64,000 nucleotides of DNA from Dokdonella_A sp964582225 (lineage in GTDB: Bacteria; Pseudomonadota; Gammaproteobacteria; Xanthomonadales; Rhodanobacteraceae), in NCBI GenBank assembly GCA_964582225.1, contig CAZORA010000001.1:152353-216352 (forward strand), given 5' to 3'. Within the stretch, counting starts at the first letter, position 1; every line of letters begins with the position of its first letter. Of the stretch, positions 24,973 through 32,879 are shown piece after piece. The notes under the pieces were generated by a model that searched no databases, had not been told where the DNA came from, and saw nothing but the letters and a program-made list of their open reading frames with translations. The position numbers and the translations under genes are program-made.

Positions 24973-26678
24973 GGCGCGCTCTCCGCCGCCGCAGCCGGCG
25001 TACTCGCGTACCAGTTCTGCACGGCGTCGGGCGGCACGTCGAGGAGACGCAGCGCGTCGTCCATGATCCGACCGAATACCGGCGCCGCCACCAGCGCGCC
25101 GTAGAACGCCCCCTGCGGATCGTGAATCACGACCACGCCGACCAGGCGCGGCGCGCTGGCCGGCACCATGCCGGCAAACAGCGAAATGTATTTCTTCTGG
25201 TAGCCGCCACCGATCGCAGTGCGCGAAGTACCGGTCTTGCCCGCCACGCGGTAGTTGCGCACCGCCGCGCGGATGCCGCCGCCTGGGGGCACCACCACGG
25301 TCTCCAACATCGCGCGCAGGCTGCTCGCGATGCCCGGGTCGACGGCTCGATAGGCGCGGGTCGCCGCCCCCTTGACGAAGGTGGGTTCGCGCCGCTCCCC
25401 ATCCGCCGCCAGTGCCGCGTAGGCAACCGCAAGCTGCAGCGTGGTCGCGTTGAAGCCATAGCCATAGGCGATAGTCGCCTGCTCGACCGGGCCCCAGCTT
25501 CGTGGCGGCGGAAGCAGGCCCGTCGCCTCGCCGGGAAAGCCCGAAGCGGTCGATTCACCGAAACCGAAACGGTGAAACAGGTCATACATGCGCTCGCGCG
25601 ACAGCGAGCCGGCGATCTTGGCCGCACCGACGTTGCTCGAATAGGTGATGACTCCGGTAACGTCGATCAGACCCTTGTTGTGGACGTCGCTGATCGTGTG
25701 TCCGTGCAGTGAGAACGTGCCGGGACTGGTGTCGATCGGCGTATGTGCCTTCCATTGACCACTTTCGAGCGCCGCGGCGATGGTGAAGGCCTTGGCGGTC
25801 GAGCCGGGTTCGACCAGGTCGGTGACGGCACGATTGCGGCGCGCCGCCGGGTCGCCGACGCTGCGCGCGTTGGGGTTGAAGGACGGCTGGTTGACCATGG
25901 CGAGAACTTCGCCCGTGGGCACGTCCAAAATCACCAGCGAGCCAGACGTCGCGTGATGTTCGGCCAGCGCCGACTTGAGCTCGCGGTAGGCGAGATACTG
26001 GATCCGGCGGTCGATCGACAGCGTCAGGTCGCGGCCGGGCTGGGCCTCCGCGATCAGCTCGACGTTCTCTACCGCGTGCCCGCGCAGGTCGCGAATGACG
26101 CGCTTGACTCCGCGCCGCCCCTTGAGCCAGTCGTCGAAGGCCAGCTCCAGACCTTCCTGACCGCGGTCCTCGACGTTGGTCGAGCCGAGCACATGACCCA
26201 GCACCTCTCCGCTCGGGTAGTAGCGCTTGAACTCGCGATCGCTCGACACCCCGGGGATTCCAAGCTCGAGTATCGCCTGCGCCTCGTCGGGGTTGACCCG
26301 GCGCTTCACATACAGGAACTCGCGGCGCGAGCGCGCCTCGATGCGCTGTCGCAGCGAGCTTTCGTCCAACCCCGCCGCCGCGGCCAGCGCGGAGATTCCC
26401 GCCGGCTCCCGCAGCAGGATCTTCGGATTGACCCAGATCGACTCGACTGGCGTGGACACCGCCAGCGGCTCACCGTTGCGGTCGAAGATGGTGCCGCGCG
26501 AAACCGGGATTTCGATGTCGCGCAGATAGCGCGCGTCACCCTGCTCCTGAAGGAAGTCCTTGCTCAGCACCTGCAGGTCGACGGCACGCACCACCAGCGC
26601 GCTGCCGGCGAGCCCGAGAAGCAGACTCAGCGCCAGCAGGCGCAGCGGCAGGTTGGCGTGCGGCACGCGCTGGTTCAT
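24969..26678 (-). CDS. ftsI: Peptidoglycan D,D-transpeptidase FtsI (PBP3)
   Basis: FtsI is the septal transpeptidase and a beta-lactam target. A short cytoplasmic tail and one membrane helix (about residues 10-32) lead into the PBP dimerisation domain, which contains SRGTIFDRNGEPLAVS. The catalytic triad of motifs is intact: STAK with Ser293 and Lys296, SSN at 347-349, and KTG at 481-483. The length is 569 residues. It overlaps ftsL and murE by 4 nt on each side. Confidence 0.97.
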   Translation of the reverse strand: MNQRVPHANLPLRLLALSLLLGLAGSALVVRAVDLQVLSKDFLQEQGDARYLRDIEIPVSRGTIFDRNGEPLAVSTPVESIWVNPKILLREPAGISALAAAAGLDESSLRQRIEARSRREFLYVKRRVNPDEAQAILELGIPGVSSDREFKRYYPSGEVLGHVLGSTNVEDRGQEGLELAFDDWLKGRRGVKRVIRDLRGHAVENVELIAEAQPGRDLTLSIDRRIQYLAYRELKSALAEHHATSGSLVILDVPTGEVLAMVNQPSFNPNARSVGDPAARRNRAVTDLVEPGSTAKAFTIAAALESGQWKAHTPIDTSPGTFSLHGHTISDVHNKGLIDVTGVITYSSNVGAAKIAGSLSRERMYDLFHRFGFGESTASGFPGEATGLLPPPRSWGPVEQATIAYGYGFNATTLQLAVAYAALAADGERREPTFVKGAATRAYRAVDPGIASSLRAMLETVVVPPGGGIRAAVRNYRVAGKTGTSRTAIGGGYQKKYISLFAGMVPASAPRLVGVVVIHDPQGAFYGALVAAPVFGRIMDDALRLLDVPPDAVQNWYASTPAAAAESAP

Positions 26679-26941
26679 CGTTGCACTACCGCGCTGTCTG
26701 CAGGCGTCGGCTCGACCAGGCCAAGGCGCGCGTGGGCGAGCTGTTCGATGCGGTTGTTGTCGGCCCAGGTCGCCTGCTCGAGCTGCAGGCGGCCGTATTC
26801 GATCTCGATCTCGTCGCGTTCGTCGACCAGACGATTGAGTTCGCTGAAGGCGAGCCGGTTCTGTTGCCGTACCCAGACCACCGCGATCGCGCTGGCAACC
26901 GTCGCCAGCAGCAGCACGGGCAGCAGCAGCCGCGGACTCAT
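26675..26941 (-). CDS. ftsL: Cell division protein FtsL
   Basis: FtsL is a small bitopic division protein that pairs with FtsB and activates FtsWI. One membrane helix (about residues 4-23) is followed by a periplasmic coiled coil rich in Leu, Glu and Arg, with the typical QLEQATWADNNRIEQLAHAR repeat pattern. At 88 residues it is short but in the normal range. It overlaps rsmH and ftsI by 4 nt each; the position identifies it as much as the sequence does. Confidence 0.9.
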   Translation of the reverse strand: MSPRLLLPVLLLATVASAIAVVWVRQQNRLAFSELNRLVDERDEIEIEYGRLQLEQATWADNNRIEQLAHARLGLVEPTPADSAVVQR

Positions 26942-27894
26942 GGCGCCGCCCCCCGCTCGAAGACGCCGCCTTCCGGCTTTTCCGCCACCCGCAGCACCGC
27001 GCTACGCGCGCGCGGATTGCGCGCGATCTCGGATTCGCTCGCACGCTGCGCGCGACCGACCGCGCGCAGGGGAGGCGGCGCCACCTGCGGCGGCGGCAGC
27101 CCCCGACGGGGCGCGACGGGCAGCTCACCGCGAATGAAGTTCTTCACCACGCGGTCCTCCAGCGAATGGAAGCTGATCACCGCGAGACGCCCGCCAGGCT
27201 TCAGGCAGCGCGCCGCCGCTCCCAGTCCCGCCGCGAGCGAGCCGAGCTCGTCGTTGATGCAGATACGCAGCGCCTGGAAGCTGCGCGTCGCCGGATGCTT
27301 GTGCGGATCACGCCGACCCGTGCTGCGCGCGATCAGCTCGGCGAGCTCGCGCGTGCTGTCGAGCGCTCGCTCCCCGCGTTGCTCGACGATGGCCCGGGCG
27401 ATGCGTCGACTCATCCTCTCCTCACCGTACCGCCACAACACGTCGCTGATCTCCGATTCACTGGCCCGCGCCAGCCACTGCGCGGCAGAAACTCCTTGGC
27501 TCGGGTCCATGCGCATGTCCAGGGGCCCATCACCCTGAAAACTGAAACCACGTGTCGGGTCGTCGAGTTGCGGCGAGGAAACGCCAAGATCGAGCAGCAC
27601 CCCATCGAGCCCCGTCGCCGTCTCGGACCACTCCGCCATCGAAGAAAAATTGCCCTGCCATAGCCGCACCCGCGGGTCCATCGCCAGTTCTCGCCGCGCT
27701 TCGGCGATCGCTTCCGGATCACGATCCATCAGCAGCAAGCGCCCACGCGGCCCCAGGTTGTCGAGCACTGCGCGCGCGTGTCCGCCGCGCCCGAAAGTCC
27801 CATCGAGGTAAACGCCCTCGGGCCGCACGTGGAAGGCCTCCAGCACCTCGTCGAGCAGCACCGACTGATGACCGCGGAAGACGTTTCGATTCAA
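26938..27894 (-). CDS. rsmH: 16S rRNA (cytosine-1402-N4)-methyltransferase RsmH
   Basis: RsmH (MraW) methylates C1402 of 16S rRNA in the decoding centre, the same nucleotide that RsmI (30125-31027) methylates at the 2'-O position. The SAM-binding motif YLDGTFGRGGHARAVL is near residue 29. GVLLDLGVSSPQLDDPTRGF and the C-terminal VISFHSLEDRVVKNF are intact. It lies 13 nt after mraZ, whose product represses this operon. Confidence 0.97.
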   Translation of the reverse strand: MNRNVFRGHQSVLLDEVLEAFHVRPEGVYLDGTFGRGGHARAVLDNLGPRGRLLLMDRDPEAIAEARRELAMDPRVRLWQGNFSSMAEWSETATGLDGVLLDLGVSSPQLDDPTRGFSFQGDGPLDMRMDPSQGVSAAQWLARASESEISDVLWRYGEERMSRRIARAIVEQRGERALDSTRELAELIARSTGRRDPHKHPATRSFQALRICINDELGSLAAGLGAAARCLKPGGRLAVISFHSLEDRVVKNFIRGELPVAPRRGLPPPQVAPPPLRAVGRAQRASESEIARNPRARSAVLRVAEKPEGGVFERGAAP

Positions 27895-27907
27895 GCTGGC
27901 GCCTCCC

Positions 27908-28351
27908 TCACAGCCGCAGGTCGAGCATGTCCTCGCTGATTTCGTCCTCTCCGATCGTCTGCCGAATCTTTGCCTGGTGCGCCTGATCGCTCCACAGTTC
28001 GAACTTCTGCCCCATGCCGAGCAGCACCGCGCGCTTCTCGATGCCGCTGGCGGCGCGCTGGCTCGCCGGCAGCTGAATGCGCGCGTTGGCGTCGGGCTCG
28101 ACGTGGGCGGCGGCGCCCACCAGCTTCATTTGCAGGTTGCGATGCACCCCCTTGACCGTCGACAACGCGATCACGCGGTCGCGCACTGCTTCCCAGGCGT
28201 CCTGAGGGAAAATCCACAGGCAGCCGTGCTCGAAGGGGTTGTAGGTAATCACCAGGTGACTGCCGCTCGCGGCCACCGCCTCCCGATGCACCACCGGGAT
28301 GGCGATGCGACCTTTATCGTCTACGGTGATCGCGGTTTCACCCTGAAACAT
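27908..28351 (-). CDS. mraZ: Transcriptional regulator MraZ
   Basis: MraZ is an AbrB-like repressor of its own dcw operon. Two MraZ repeats are present: VDDKGRIAIPVVHREA near residue 10, and the second around DANARIQLPASQRAA. The length of 147 residues is usual. Start 28351 follows from the conserved MFQGETAITVDDKGR; a longer in-frame start at 28408 would lie within the operator region. The repeat boxes upstream (28394-28428) are the expected binding sites. It is the first gene of the dcw operon. Confidence 0.96.
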   Translation of the reverse strand: MFQGETAITVDDKGRIAIPVVHREAVAASGSHLVITYNPFEHGCLWIFPQDAWEAVRDRVIALSTVKGVHRNLQMKLVGAAAHVEPDANARIQLPASQRAASGIEKRAVLLGMGQKFELWSDQAHQAKIRQTIGEDEISEDMLDLRL

Positions 28352-28393
28352 GTCGGTCTGCTCGCGTTTTCGCGGAAATGTCTGCGATGACAT

Positions 28394-28428
28394 CCCACGA
28401 TTCCCCACAAATCTACACGGGTTCCCAC
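28394..28428 (-). promoter_or_regulatory. MraZ operator: four boxes at exact 10-bp spacing
   Basis: On the minus strand GTGGG occurs at 28424-28428, GTGTA at 28414-28418 (degenerate), GTGGG at 28404-28408 and GTGGG at 28394-28398. The period is exactly 10 bp, one helical turn, so all boxes face the same side of the DNA. MraZ is known to bind tandem GTGGG repeats. The outermost box overlaps the -10 element and the others lie in the leader, which fits repression. Confidence 0.85.
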
Positions 28429-28455
28429 GGTAGTCTCAAGGTTTGAGACTGTCAA
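28427..28455 (-). promoter_or_regulatory. Sigma-70 promoter of the mraZ/dcw operon
   Basis: A perfect -35 TTGACA lies at 28450-28455 and, after exactly 17 bp, a -10 TACCGT at 28427-28432 (three of six matches, at the most important positions). The expected start of transcription is near 28420, about 70 nt before the mraZ ATG. Confidence 0.75.
28433..28449. promoter_or_regulatory. Perfect palindrome filling the dcw promoter spacer
   Basis: GTCTCAA and TTGAGAC flank a 3-nt centre and exactly fill the 17 bp between the -35 and -10 elements. Another TTGAGAC stands at 28503-28509, upstream of the promoter. It has the size and symmetry of a dimeric repressor site; the regulator is unknown and the MraZ boxes are different in sequence. 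Confidence 0.55.
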
Positions 28456-28933
28456 GCGAGTTTTCCTTGCGGATCAAGCAGCTGGCGCAGGCTCCGAACA
28501 AATTGAGACGTTTCTTCAAGAGCGCTTCAGACGTATTTGAAAACAAACATGTTTATCGAATACGGTCGCACAGGACGAGCGCCCGATGACCTCGAATCAC
28601 GGTTCCGACAGTCCAGAACGAGGGAGAGAAGCCATAGCCCAGGCGCGGGCTGAGCGACGCGCGCCGCTGCTTCCCAGGGAGCCTGCAGAATTCGCGGCTC
28701 CGAACGATCGAGAGCATCCCAGAGCACGGCGGACGACAGTCGGCGATCGACGCGAGCGCTGCGCGCCGTGAAGCGGCCATCCCTAACCTTTGAAGCTACG
28801 CCTCCAATCCGCCCAGCCTGCCGATCCTCGCCAGAAGGCATCACACAAACATGCGCCGATATCGGGATTGCGGTGGGCAATGACAGGCGTCGCGTCGACG
28901 GCGGCGAGCCCCGTCCCTGTCGGCGGAAGATCC
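28456..28933. other. Gene-poor stretch upstream of the dcw promoter
   Basis: About 480 nt with no supportable gene. The part at 28500-28570 is more AT-rich than the rest of the window and includes a copy of TTGAGAC at 28503-28509. Short open frames on either strand have no recognisable family or good ribosome-binding site. Confidence 0.5.
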
Positions 28934-29146
28934 ATGGTGAGTGTGCGCAACTTCACGTGGGACGAGGATGACCGCACCGATGCCGTGTTGCCGGCGAGCA
29001 CGCTGTTGTGGGATGCGGGCTACCCCGGGCGCCCGAAAGACGCACACGGCAACGCCTTCGGCGACGAGGTAATCCGTGCCATCGACGAAAACCTGCGTGA
29101 CATGCTGGCGGAGCGGGGCGTACGGGCGTACCTAGGGAGGATCTGA
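28934..29146 (+). CDS. Small hypothetical protein, possibly truncated
   Basis: A possible 70-residue protein starts at ATG 28934, with GGAAG about 6 nt upstream. Its composition looks protein-like: an acidic N-terminal part (NFTWDEDDRTDAV) and a C-terminal amphipathic helix (GDEVIRAIDENLRDMLAERG). I do not recognise the family. The stop codon lies within the terminal inverted repeat of the small repeat element that begins at 29141, so the present end may have been made by insertion of that element. It may be a remnant of a longer gene or chance coding. Confidence 0.35.
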   Translation: MVSVRNFTWDEDDRTDAVLPASTLLWDAGYPGRPKDAHGNAFGDEVIRAIDENLRDMLAERGVRAYLGRI

Positions 29147-29258
29147 ACAAGTCGACACGCACGTCACTCCCGCGAAGGCGGGAGTCCAGTGCCTTTGATT
29201 TCAAGGATTTGAAGTCGCTGGATGCCCGCCTTCGCGGGCATGACGGGCATGTTCAGAT
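29141..29258. repeat. MITE/REP-like small repeat element with terminal inverted repeats
   Basis: A 118-bp element is bounded by exact 9-bp inverted repeats, ATCTGAACA at 29141-29149 and TGTTCAGAT at 29250-29258. Inside, two hairpin-forming arms face each other: CTCCCGCGAAGGCGGGAG at about 29167-29184 and GCCCGCCTTCGCGGGC at about 29224-29239. This is the well-known type of dispersed intergenic repeat in beta- and gammaproteobacteria (the CCCGCGAAGGCGGG family). It stands between a doubtful small gene and the rnpB 3' end. Confidence 0.75.
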
Positions 29259-29370
29259 ATTCCCTAACTCTAAAAGTACGTCGGTCTCGCGCAGGCGAGA
29301 CTTGCAACGGCCCGTTCCGGTTCTCGGCCAACGGCGGCGAACGTGGGGAGCGCCAACCGCTGCGCGTGGC

Positions 29371-29400
29371 GGCGCAGCCGGTCGCGGAACCGGCTGCGCC
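29371..29400 (-). terminator. Probable terminator hairpin of rnpB
   Basis: A perfect 12-bp stem, arms 29371-29382 and 29389-29400 with a 6-nt loop, lies 8-9 nt beyond the 3' end of RNase P RNA. No U-run follows on the minus strand, so it may act as a processing or stability hairpin rather than a canonical terminator. Confidence 0.55.
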
Positions 29401-29408
29401 GAGAAATG

Positions 29409-29774
29409 AGGGAGTCGGCCGATAAGCCGGGTTCTGTCGTGGACAGCCATTCCTCTTGGCCCTGCGTCGCCGCAGGGCTCGAGCGGCCAACCCGGGAACG
29501 ACGCGGGCCGCGCCATGGTCCCCCTATTCGGCCTTGCTCCAGGTGGGGTTTGCCGTGCCGGTCCGTTGCCGGACTCGCGGTGCGCTCTTACCGCACCGTT
29601 TCACCCTTGCCTGATCCTTGCCGCCCCTTGCGGGACAACCAGGCCATCGGCGGTCTGCTCTCTGTTGCACTTTCCGTCGGCTCGCGCCGCCCAGGCGTTA
29701 CCTGGCACCCTGCCCTGTGGAGCCCGGACTTTCCTCGACGCGCAAAGCGCGTCGCGGCCGTCTGGCCGACTCCG
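29409..29774 (-). ncRNA. rnpB: RNase P RNA, bacterial type A
   Basis: This is the catalytic RNA that cuts 5' leaders from pre-tRNAs. On the minus strand, conserved blocks appear in order: GAGGAAAGTCCGGGCTCC (CR I), AGGGCAGGGTGCCAGGTAA, AGTGCAACAGAGAGCA, AAGGGTGAAACGGTGCGGTA with AGAGCGCACCG, GAGCAAGGCCGAATAGGGG and CGACAGAACCCGGCTTATC (CR V). The P1 stem pairs GGAGTCGGCC at the 5' end with GGCCGACTCC at the 3' end, which sets the boundaries within a few bases. The P15 loop GGTT-type tRNA-binding element is within the CR IV region. It lies upstream of nothing on its own strand except the repeat element. Confidence 0.97.
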
Positions 29775-29780
29775 ACGATG

Positions 29781-29807
29781 ATTCTAACACGCCCGGAAGT
29801 GGCACAA
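29781..29807 (-). promoter_or_regulatory. Probable rnpB promoter
   Basis: On the minus strand a good -10 TAGAAT lies at 29781-29786, seven bases before the predicted 5' end of the RNA. The -35 is weaker: TTGTGC at 29802-29807 gives a short 15-bp spacer. The promoter starts right after the stop codon of the small membrane protein gene. Confidence 0.6.
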
Positions 29808-29810
29808 CCC

Positions 29811-30059
29811 TCAGCGCTGCAGCAGCCGGGCCGCGACTTCTCCCGCAATCGCGAGCGACAACAGAGCGACAACGAAGCGACCGATCATGAACCAGGTCGC
29901 CCGCTGCTGCGGATCCGGATATTGGTGGTCGACCAGCCAGCCGAGCAACGCGCTGAGCGCGACGAAGCAAAGCGCGAAGCAGAGTACCGCACCGCTCAGA
30001 GCCACGAGCAGTGGGCGCCGCTTCACCACCAACCTCCGAGCGATCCGCTCGATGTGCAC
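29811..30059 (-). CDS. Small two-helix inner-membrane protein of unknown function
   Basis: This 82-residue protein has a basic N-terminus (ERIARRLVVKRR), a membrane helix at about residues 19-42 (LSGAVLCFALCFVALSALLG), a short loop DHQYPDPQQRATW, and a second helix at about residues 58-75. The GTG at 30059 is preceded by GAGG at an ideal distance; an in-frame GTG at 30092 has no ribosome-binding site. It lies between rsmI and rnpB on the same strand. I do not recognise a named family. The clear ribosome-binding site and two-helix pattern support a real gene. Confidence 0.6.
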   Translation of the reverse strand: MHIERIARRLVVKRRPLLVALSGAVLCFALCFVALSALLGWLVDHQYPDPQQRATWFMIGRFVVALLSLAIAGEVAARLLQR

Positions 30060-30124
30060 AGCTGCCTCATTTCCCCGACTCCAGCTTCGCACCTTGCCAC
30101 ACGCACCGAAGAATAGCGCGGCTC

Positions 30125-31027
30125 CTAGTCACCCGCCGCCGACCCGCTGCGATCGCCAGCGTAAAGCAGCCGCCGCGGCGCCCCGCTGATCGCCGCCGCG
30201 AGCCGCGCTGCGCGCGCCGGAGGAAGCTCCTCGCAAAGCAGACGATAGACGCGCCGCCCTTCGGCGAGGACCACGTCTGCTTCATCTCCCTGCGCACCGC
30301 CGATCAGCAGGACAAACTCCCCGCGACGCTGATCGGCATCGCCCTCGAGCCGCTGTGCGATCTCGCCCAGGGTATTGCCGAATACGCTCTCGAAGCGCTT
30401 GGTCAGCTCGCGCGCGAGCACGGCAGGCCGCGCGCTGCCGAAAACCGTTATCGCGTCCTCCACCGCATCGCCGATGCGATGGCTCGACTCGTGAAAGATC
30501 AGCGTGCGTGGTTCGGCCGCCAACGCGCGCAATCGCTCGCGTCGTGCGGTCGCCGCCGCGGGCAGAAAGCCTTCGAAACAGAAGCGGTCGCTCGGCAGCC
30601 CGGCGACCGAGAGAGCGGCAATCGCAGCGCAAGGCCCGGGCACGGGCGAGACGATGCAGCCGGCCGCACGCGCTGCGCGCACCAGCTGAAAGCCCGGGTC
30701 GCTGACCAGCGGCGTGCCCGCATCGCTGATCAGCGCCACGTCCAGACCGGCGCGGAGCTGATCCAGCAACTGCTCGACCCGTTCGCGCTCGTTGTGCTCA
30801 TGCAGCGACATCAATCTGGCGTGGCAACCCGAGCGGGCCAGCAGCGGCGCGCTGTGTCGCGTATCCTCCGCCGCCACCAGCGCGACACTCGCCAGCACTT
30901 CGCGGGCGCGCGGCGAAAGATCGCCGAGATTGCCGATTGGCGTGGCGACCACCCACAGCCGCCCCAGATTGCGCTCCACTTCCGCCCTCCGCTCGAGTGA
31001 CCCGCGCTGCCGGGCCATTGCGATCAT
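30125..31027 (-). CDS. rsmI: 16S rRNA (cytidine-1402-2'-O)-methyltransferase RsmI
   Basis: RsmI adds the 2'-O-methyl group to C1402 of 16S rRNA. The tetrapyrrole-methylase fold is evident: LWVVATPIGNLGDLSPRA near residue 24, AEDTRHSAPLL, ISDAGTPLVSDPG and the SAM-site VSPVPGPCAAIAALSVAGLP. The length is 300 residues; an ATG at 31018, three codons in, is an alternative start. It diverges from lpoA across only 46 nt, the conserved arrangement of yraL and yraM in E. coli. Confidence 0.96.
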   Translation of the reverse strand: MIAMARQRGSLERRAEVERNLGRLWVVATPIGNLGDLSPRAREVLASVALVAAEDTRHSAPLLARSGCHARLMSLHEHNERERVEQLLDQLRAGLDVALISDAGTPLVSDPGFQLVRAARAAGCIVSPVPGPCAAIAALSVAGLPSDRFCFEGFLPAAATARRERLRALAAEPRTLIFHESSHRIGDAVEDAITVFGSARPAVLARELTKRFESVFGNTLGEIAQRLEGDADQRRGEFVLLIGGAQGDEADVVLAEGRRVYRLLCEELPPARAARLAAAISGAPRRLLYAGDRSGSAAGD

Positions 31028-31073
31028 CCGCTATGATCGCAGGCCTGCGATCCGCGGTACACGGACCCTGACG

Positions 31074-32879
31074 ATGTCGTATTTCCCCGCCGGCGCCGGG
31101 CGGCGCCTGCCGCAGGCGATGCCCCCCGTACTGGTCGCCCTGCTCTGTCTGCTGCTCGGCGCGTGTGCCACGCTCGGCGCACCGGAGCCCGAGACAGTGG
31201 CCGCGGCGCAGCGCGCCGAGCAGCTCTACCGAGGCGGTGAATTCGAGCGCTCGGCGGCCGAGTTCCTGCAGCTCGCGCACAGCCATCGCGGCGCTGCGGC
31301 CGCCTTCTATCGGTTGCGCGCGGCGGAAGCCCTGCGCGAAGGCGGCCTTCTCGAGCAAGCCGCGGCGGCGCTCGGCGGCGTCACCCCGCGGCGCCTGAGC
31401 GGCGAGGAGATCGACCGCTTCTATCTTCTGCGCGCCGAGATCGCGCTGCACGACGGAGACCCGGAGTACGCGCGCACGCTGCTCGAACGCCTGCAGCGCG
31501 GCTTGCCGGTGACTCTCGAAACGCGCGCACTCGAACTGCGCGCGCGCGCTCAGCGCGATGCGGGCAAGCCCCTCGCCGCGGCGCGCACGCGGGCCGAGCT
31601 GGACCTCCTGCTGCAAGACCCGGAGCGCAGTCACAACCGCGAGGATCTGATCGCGATCCTGAACTCGATCGACATTGCCGAGCTCCACCACGAGACCCAG
31701 GCGCTGCCGGCAGGCGACCGCCTGCTGCCCTGGATCGAACAGATCCTGCGCCGACGCGGTCAGCCGCTGGCGCGCGAGCTCATCCAGCCCGAGCGCCCGG
31801 TTGGAACCGAGCGTCCGGACGCCAGCGGTCGACTGGAAATCGAAGGTTACCGACCGCCGCGTCGGGTCGCCCTGCTGCTGCCGCTGGACACTTCGTTGGC
31901 CTCGGTCGCGCACTCGGTCCGCGACGGATTCCTTAGCGCCTACTTCAACAGCGCACCGGCGAGCAGGCCGGAACTGCGCATCTATCCGGCTGGCCAGACG
32001 CCGGAGTCGGCGCTGGCGGCCTACGACGCGGCCGTGGCAGACGGCGCCGACCGCGTGGTCGGGCCACTGCTGCGCGACGCCGTGGGCGCGCTGTTTCACC
32101 GGTCGCTCAGCGTGCCGGTACTGGCGCTCAACCATCCGGATACCGGCGAGGTACCACCGCCGGGCAGCGCCGAGTTCGGCCTGCTGCCTGAAGCCGAAGG
32201 CGCCGAAGTCGCCGCGCGCATGCTCGAGCTCGGCATCCACAACACCGCGATCGTGGTTGCCGAAGCCGACTGGGCCGCGCGCGCGGCGCTCGCCTTTCGC
32301 ACCCAGTTCGAAGCCAGCGGCGGTCGCGTCGAGGGCGAAGTTCGTCTGCCCACCGAGGGCTTCAACTACGCCGCGGCAACCCGCGAGCTGCGCGGCGCCG
32401 TCGGTGCAGACGGCCCGGCGGGGATCTTCATCAGCATGCGTCCGCAACAGGCGCGACTGCTGCTGCCGCAGCTGCGCATCGCCGGCTTCGCCGCCCGGGT
32501 GCTGGCGACCTCCCACATCTATTCCGGACTCGACAATGCCACCCTCGATCGCGACCTCGACGGCGTCGAGTTCTGCGATGCGCCCTGGCTGTTCGCTCCC
32601 CACCCCGGGCTGCCCGACCGCGAGCTGGTCGAAAGCCGCCTGGCCAGCGCCAACGGGGCCGGCGCACGACTGTTCGCCTTCGGCATGGATGCGTATGCCC
32701 TGCTGCCCTACCTCGACTGGCTGCTGAGTCACCCGCAAGCCTATCTCGACGGCGCGACCGGTGATCTGAGCGCGGACGCTTACGGGCGCATCCACCGGCG
32801 GGTCGGTTGGGCGCGCTTCAGCGCCGGCATCGCGCGACCGCTGGACGGCAGCCTCAGCGCGCAGCCGCTCGGCGAATGA
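31074..32879 (+). CDS. lpoA: Outer-membrane lipoprotein LpoA, activator of PBP1A
   Basis: LpoA reaches from the outer membrane through the wall to stimulate the bifunctional synthase PBP1A. The signal peptide ends in lipobox LLGAC with the acylated Cys31. The N-terminal half is made of TPR-like helices (AAQRAEQLYRGGEFERSA and on) and the C-terminal half, from about residue 260, has the periplasmic-binding-protein-like fold of the LppC family (RRVALLLPLDTSLASVAHSV). The length of 601 residues is usual. The start at 31074 follows a TATGAT hexamer at 31032-31037. The stop overlaps yraN by 4 nt. Confidence 0.93.
   Translation: MSYFPAGAGRRLPQAMPPVLVALLCLLLGACATLGAPEPETVAAAQRAEQLYRGGEFERSAAEFLQLAHSHRGAAAAFYRLRAAEALREGGLLEQAAAALGGVTPRRLSGEEIDRFYLLRAEIALHDGDPEYARTLLERLQRGLPVTLETRALELRARAQRDAGKPLAAARTRAELDLLLQDPERSHNREDLIAILNSIDIAELHHETQALPAGDRLLPWIEQILRRRGQPLARELIQPERPVGTERPDASGRLEIEGYRPPRRVALLLPLDTSLASVAHSVRDGFLSAYFNSAPASRPELRIYPAGQTPESALAAYDAAVADGADRVVGPLLRDAVGALFHRSLSVPVLALNHPDTGEVPPPGSAEFGLLPEAEGAEVAARMLELGIHNTAIVVAEADWAARAALAFRTQFEASGGRVEGEVRLPTEGFNYAAATRELRGAVGADGPAGIFISMRPQQARLLLPQLRIAGFAARVLATSHIYSGLDNATLDRDLDGVEFCDAPWLFAPHPGLPDRELVESRLASANGAGARLFAFGMDAYALLPYLDWLLSHPQAYLDGATGDLSADAYGRIHRRVGWARFSAGIARPLDGSLSAQPLGE

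Noticed and set aside
29141..29258. CRISPR-like repeats or a transposon
   Set aside because: It is a single inverted-repeat element without spacers, repeats in series or a transposase.
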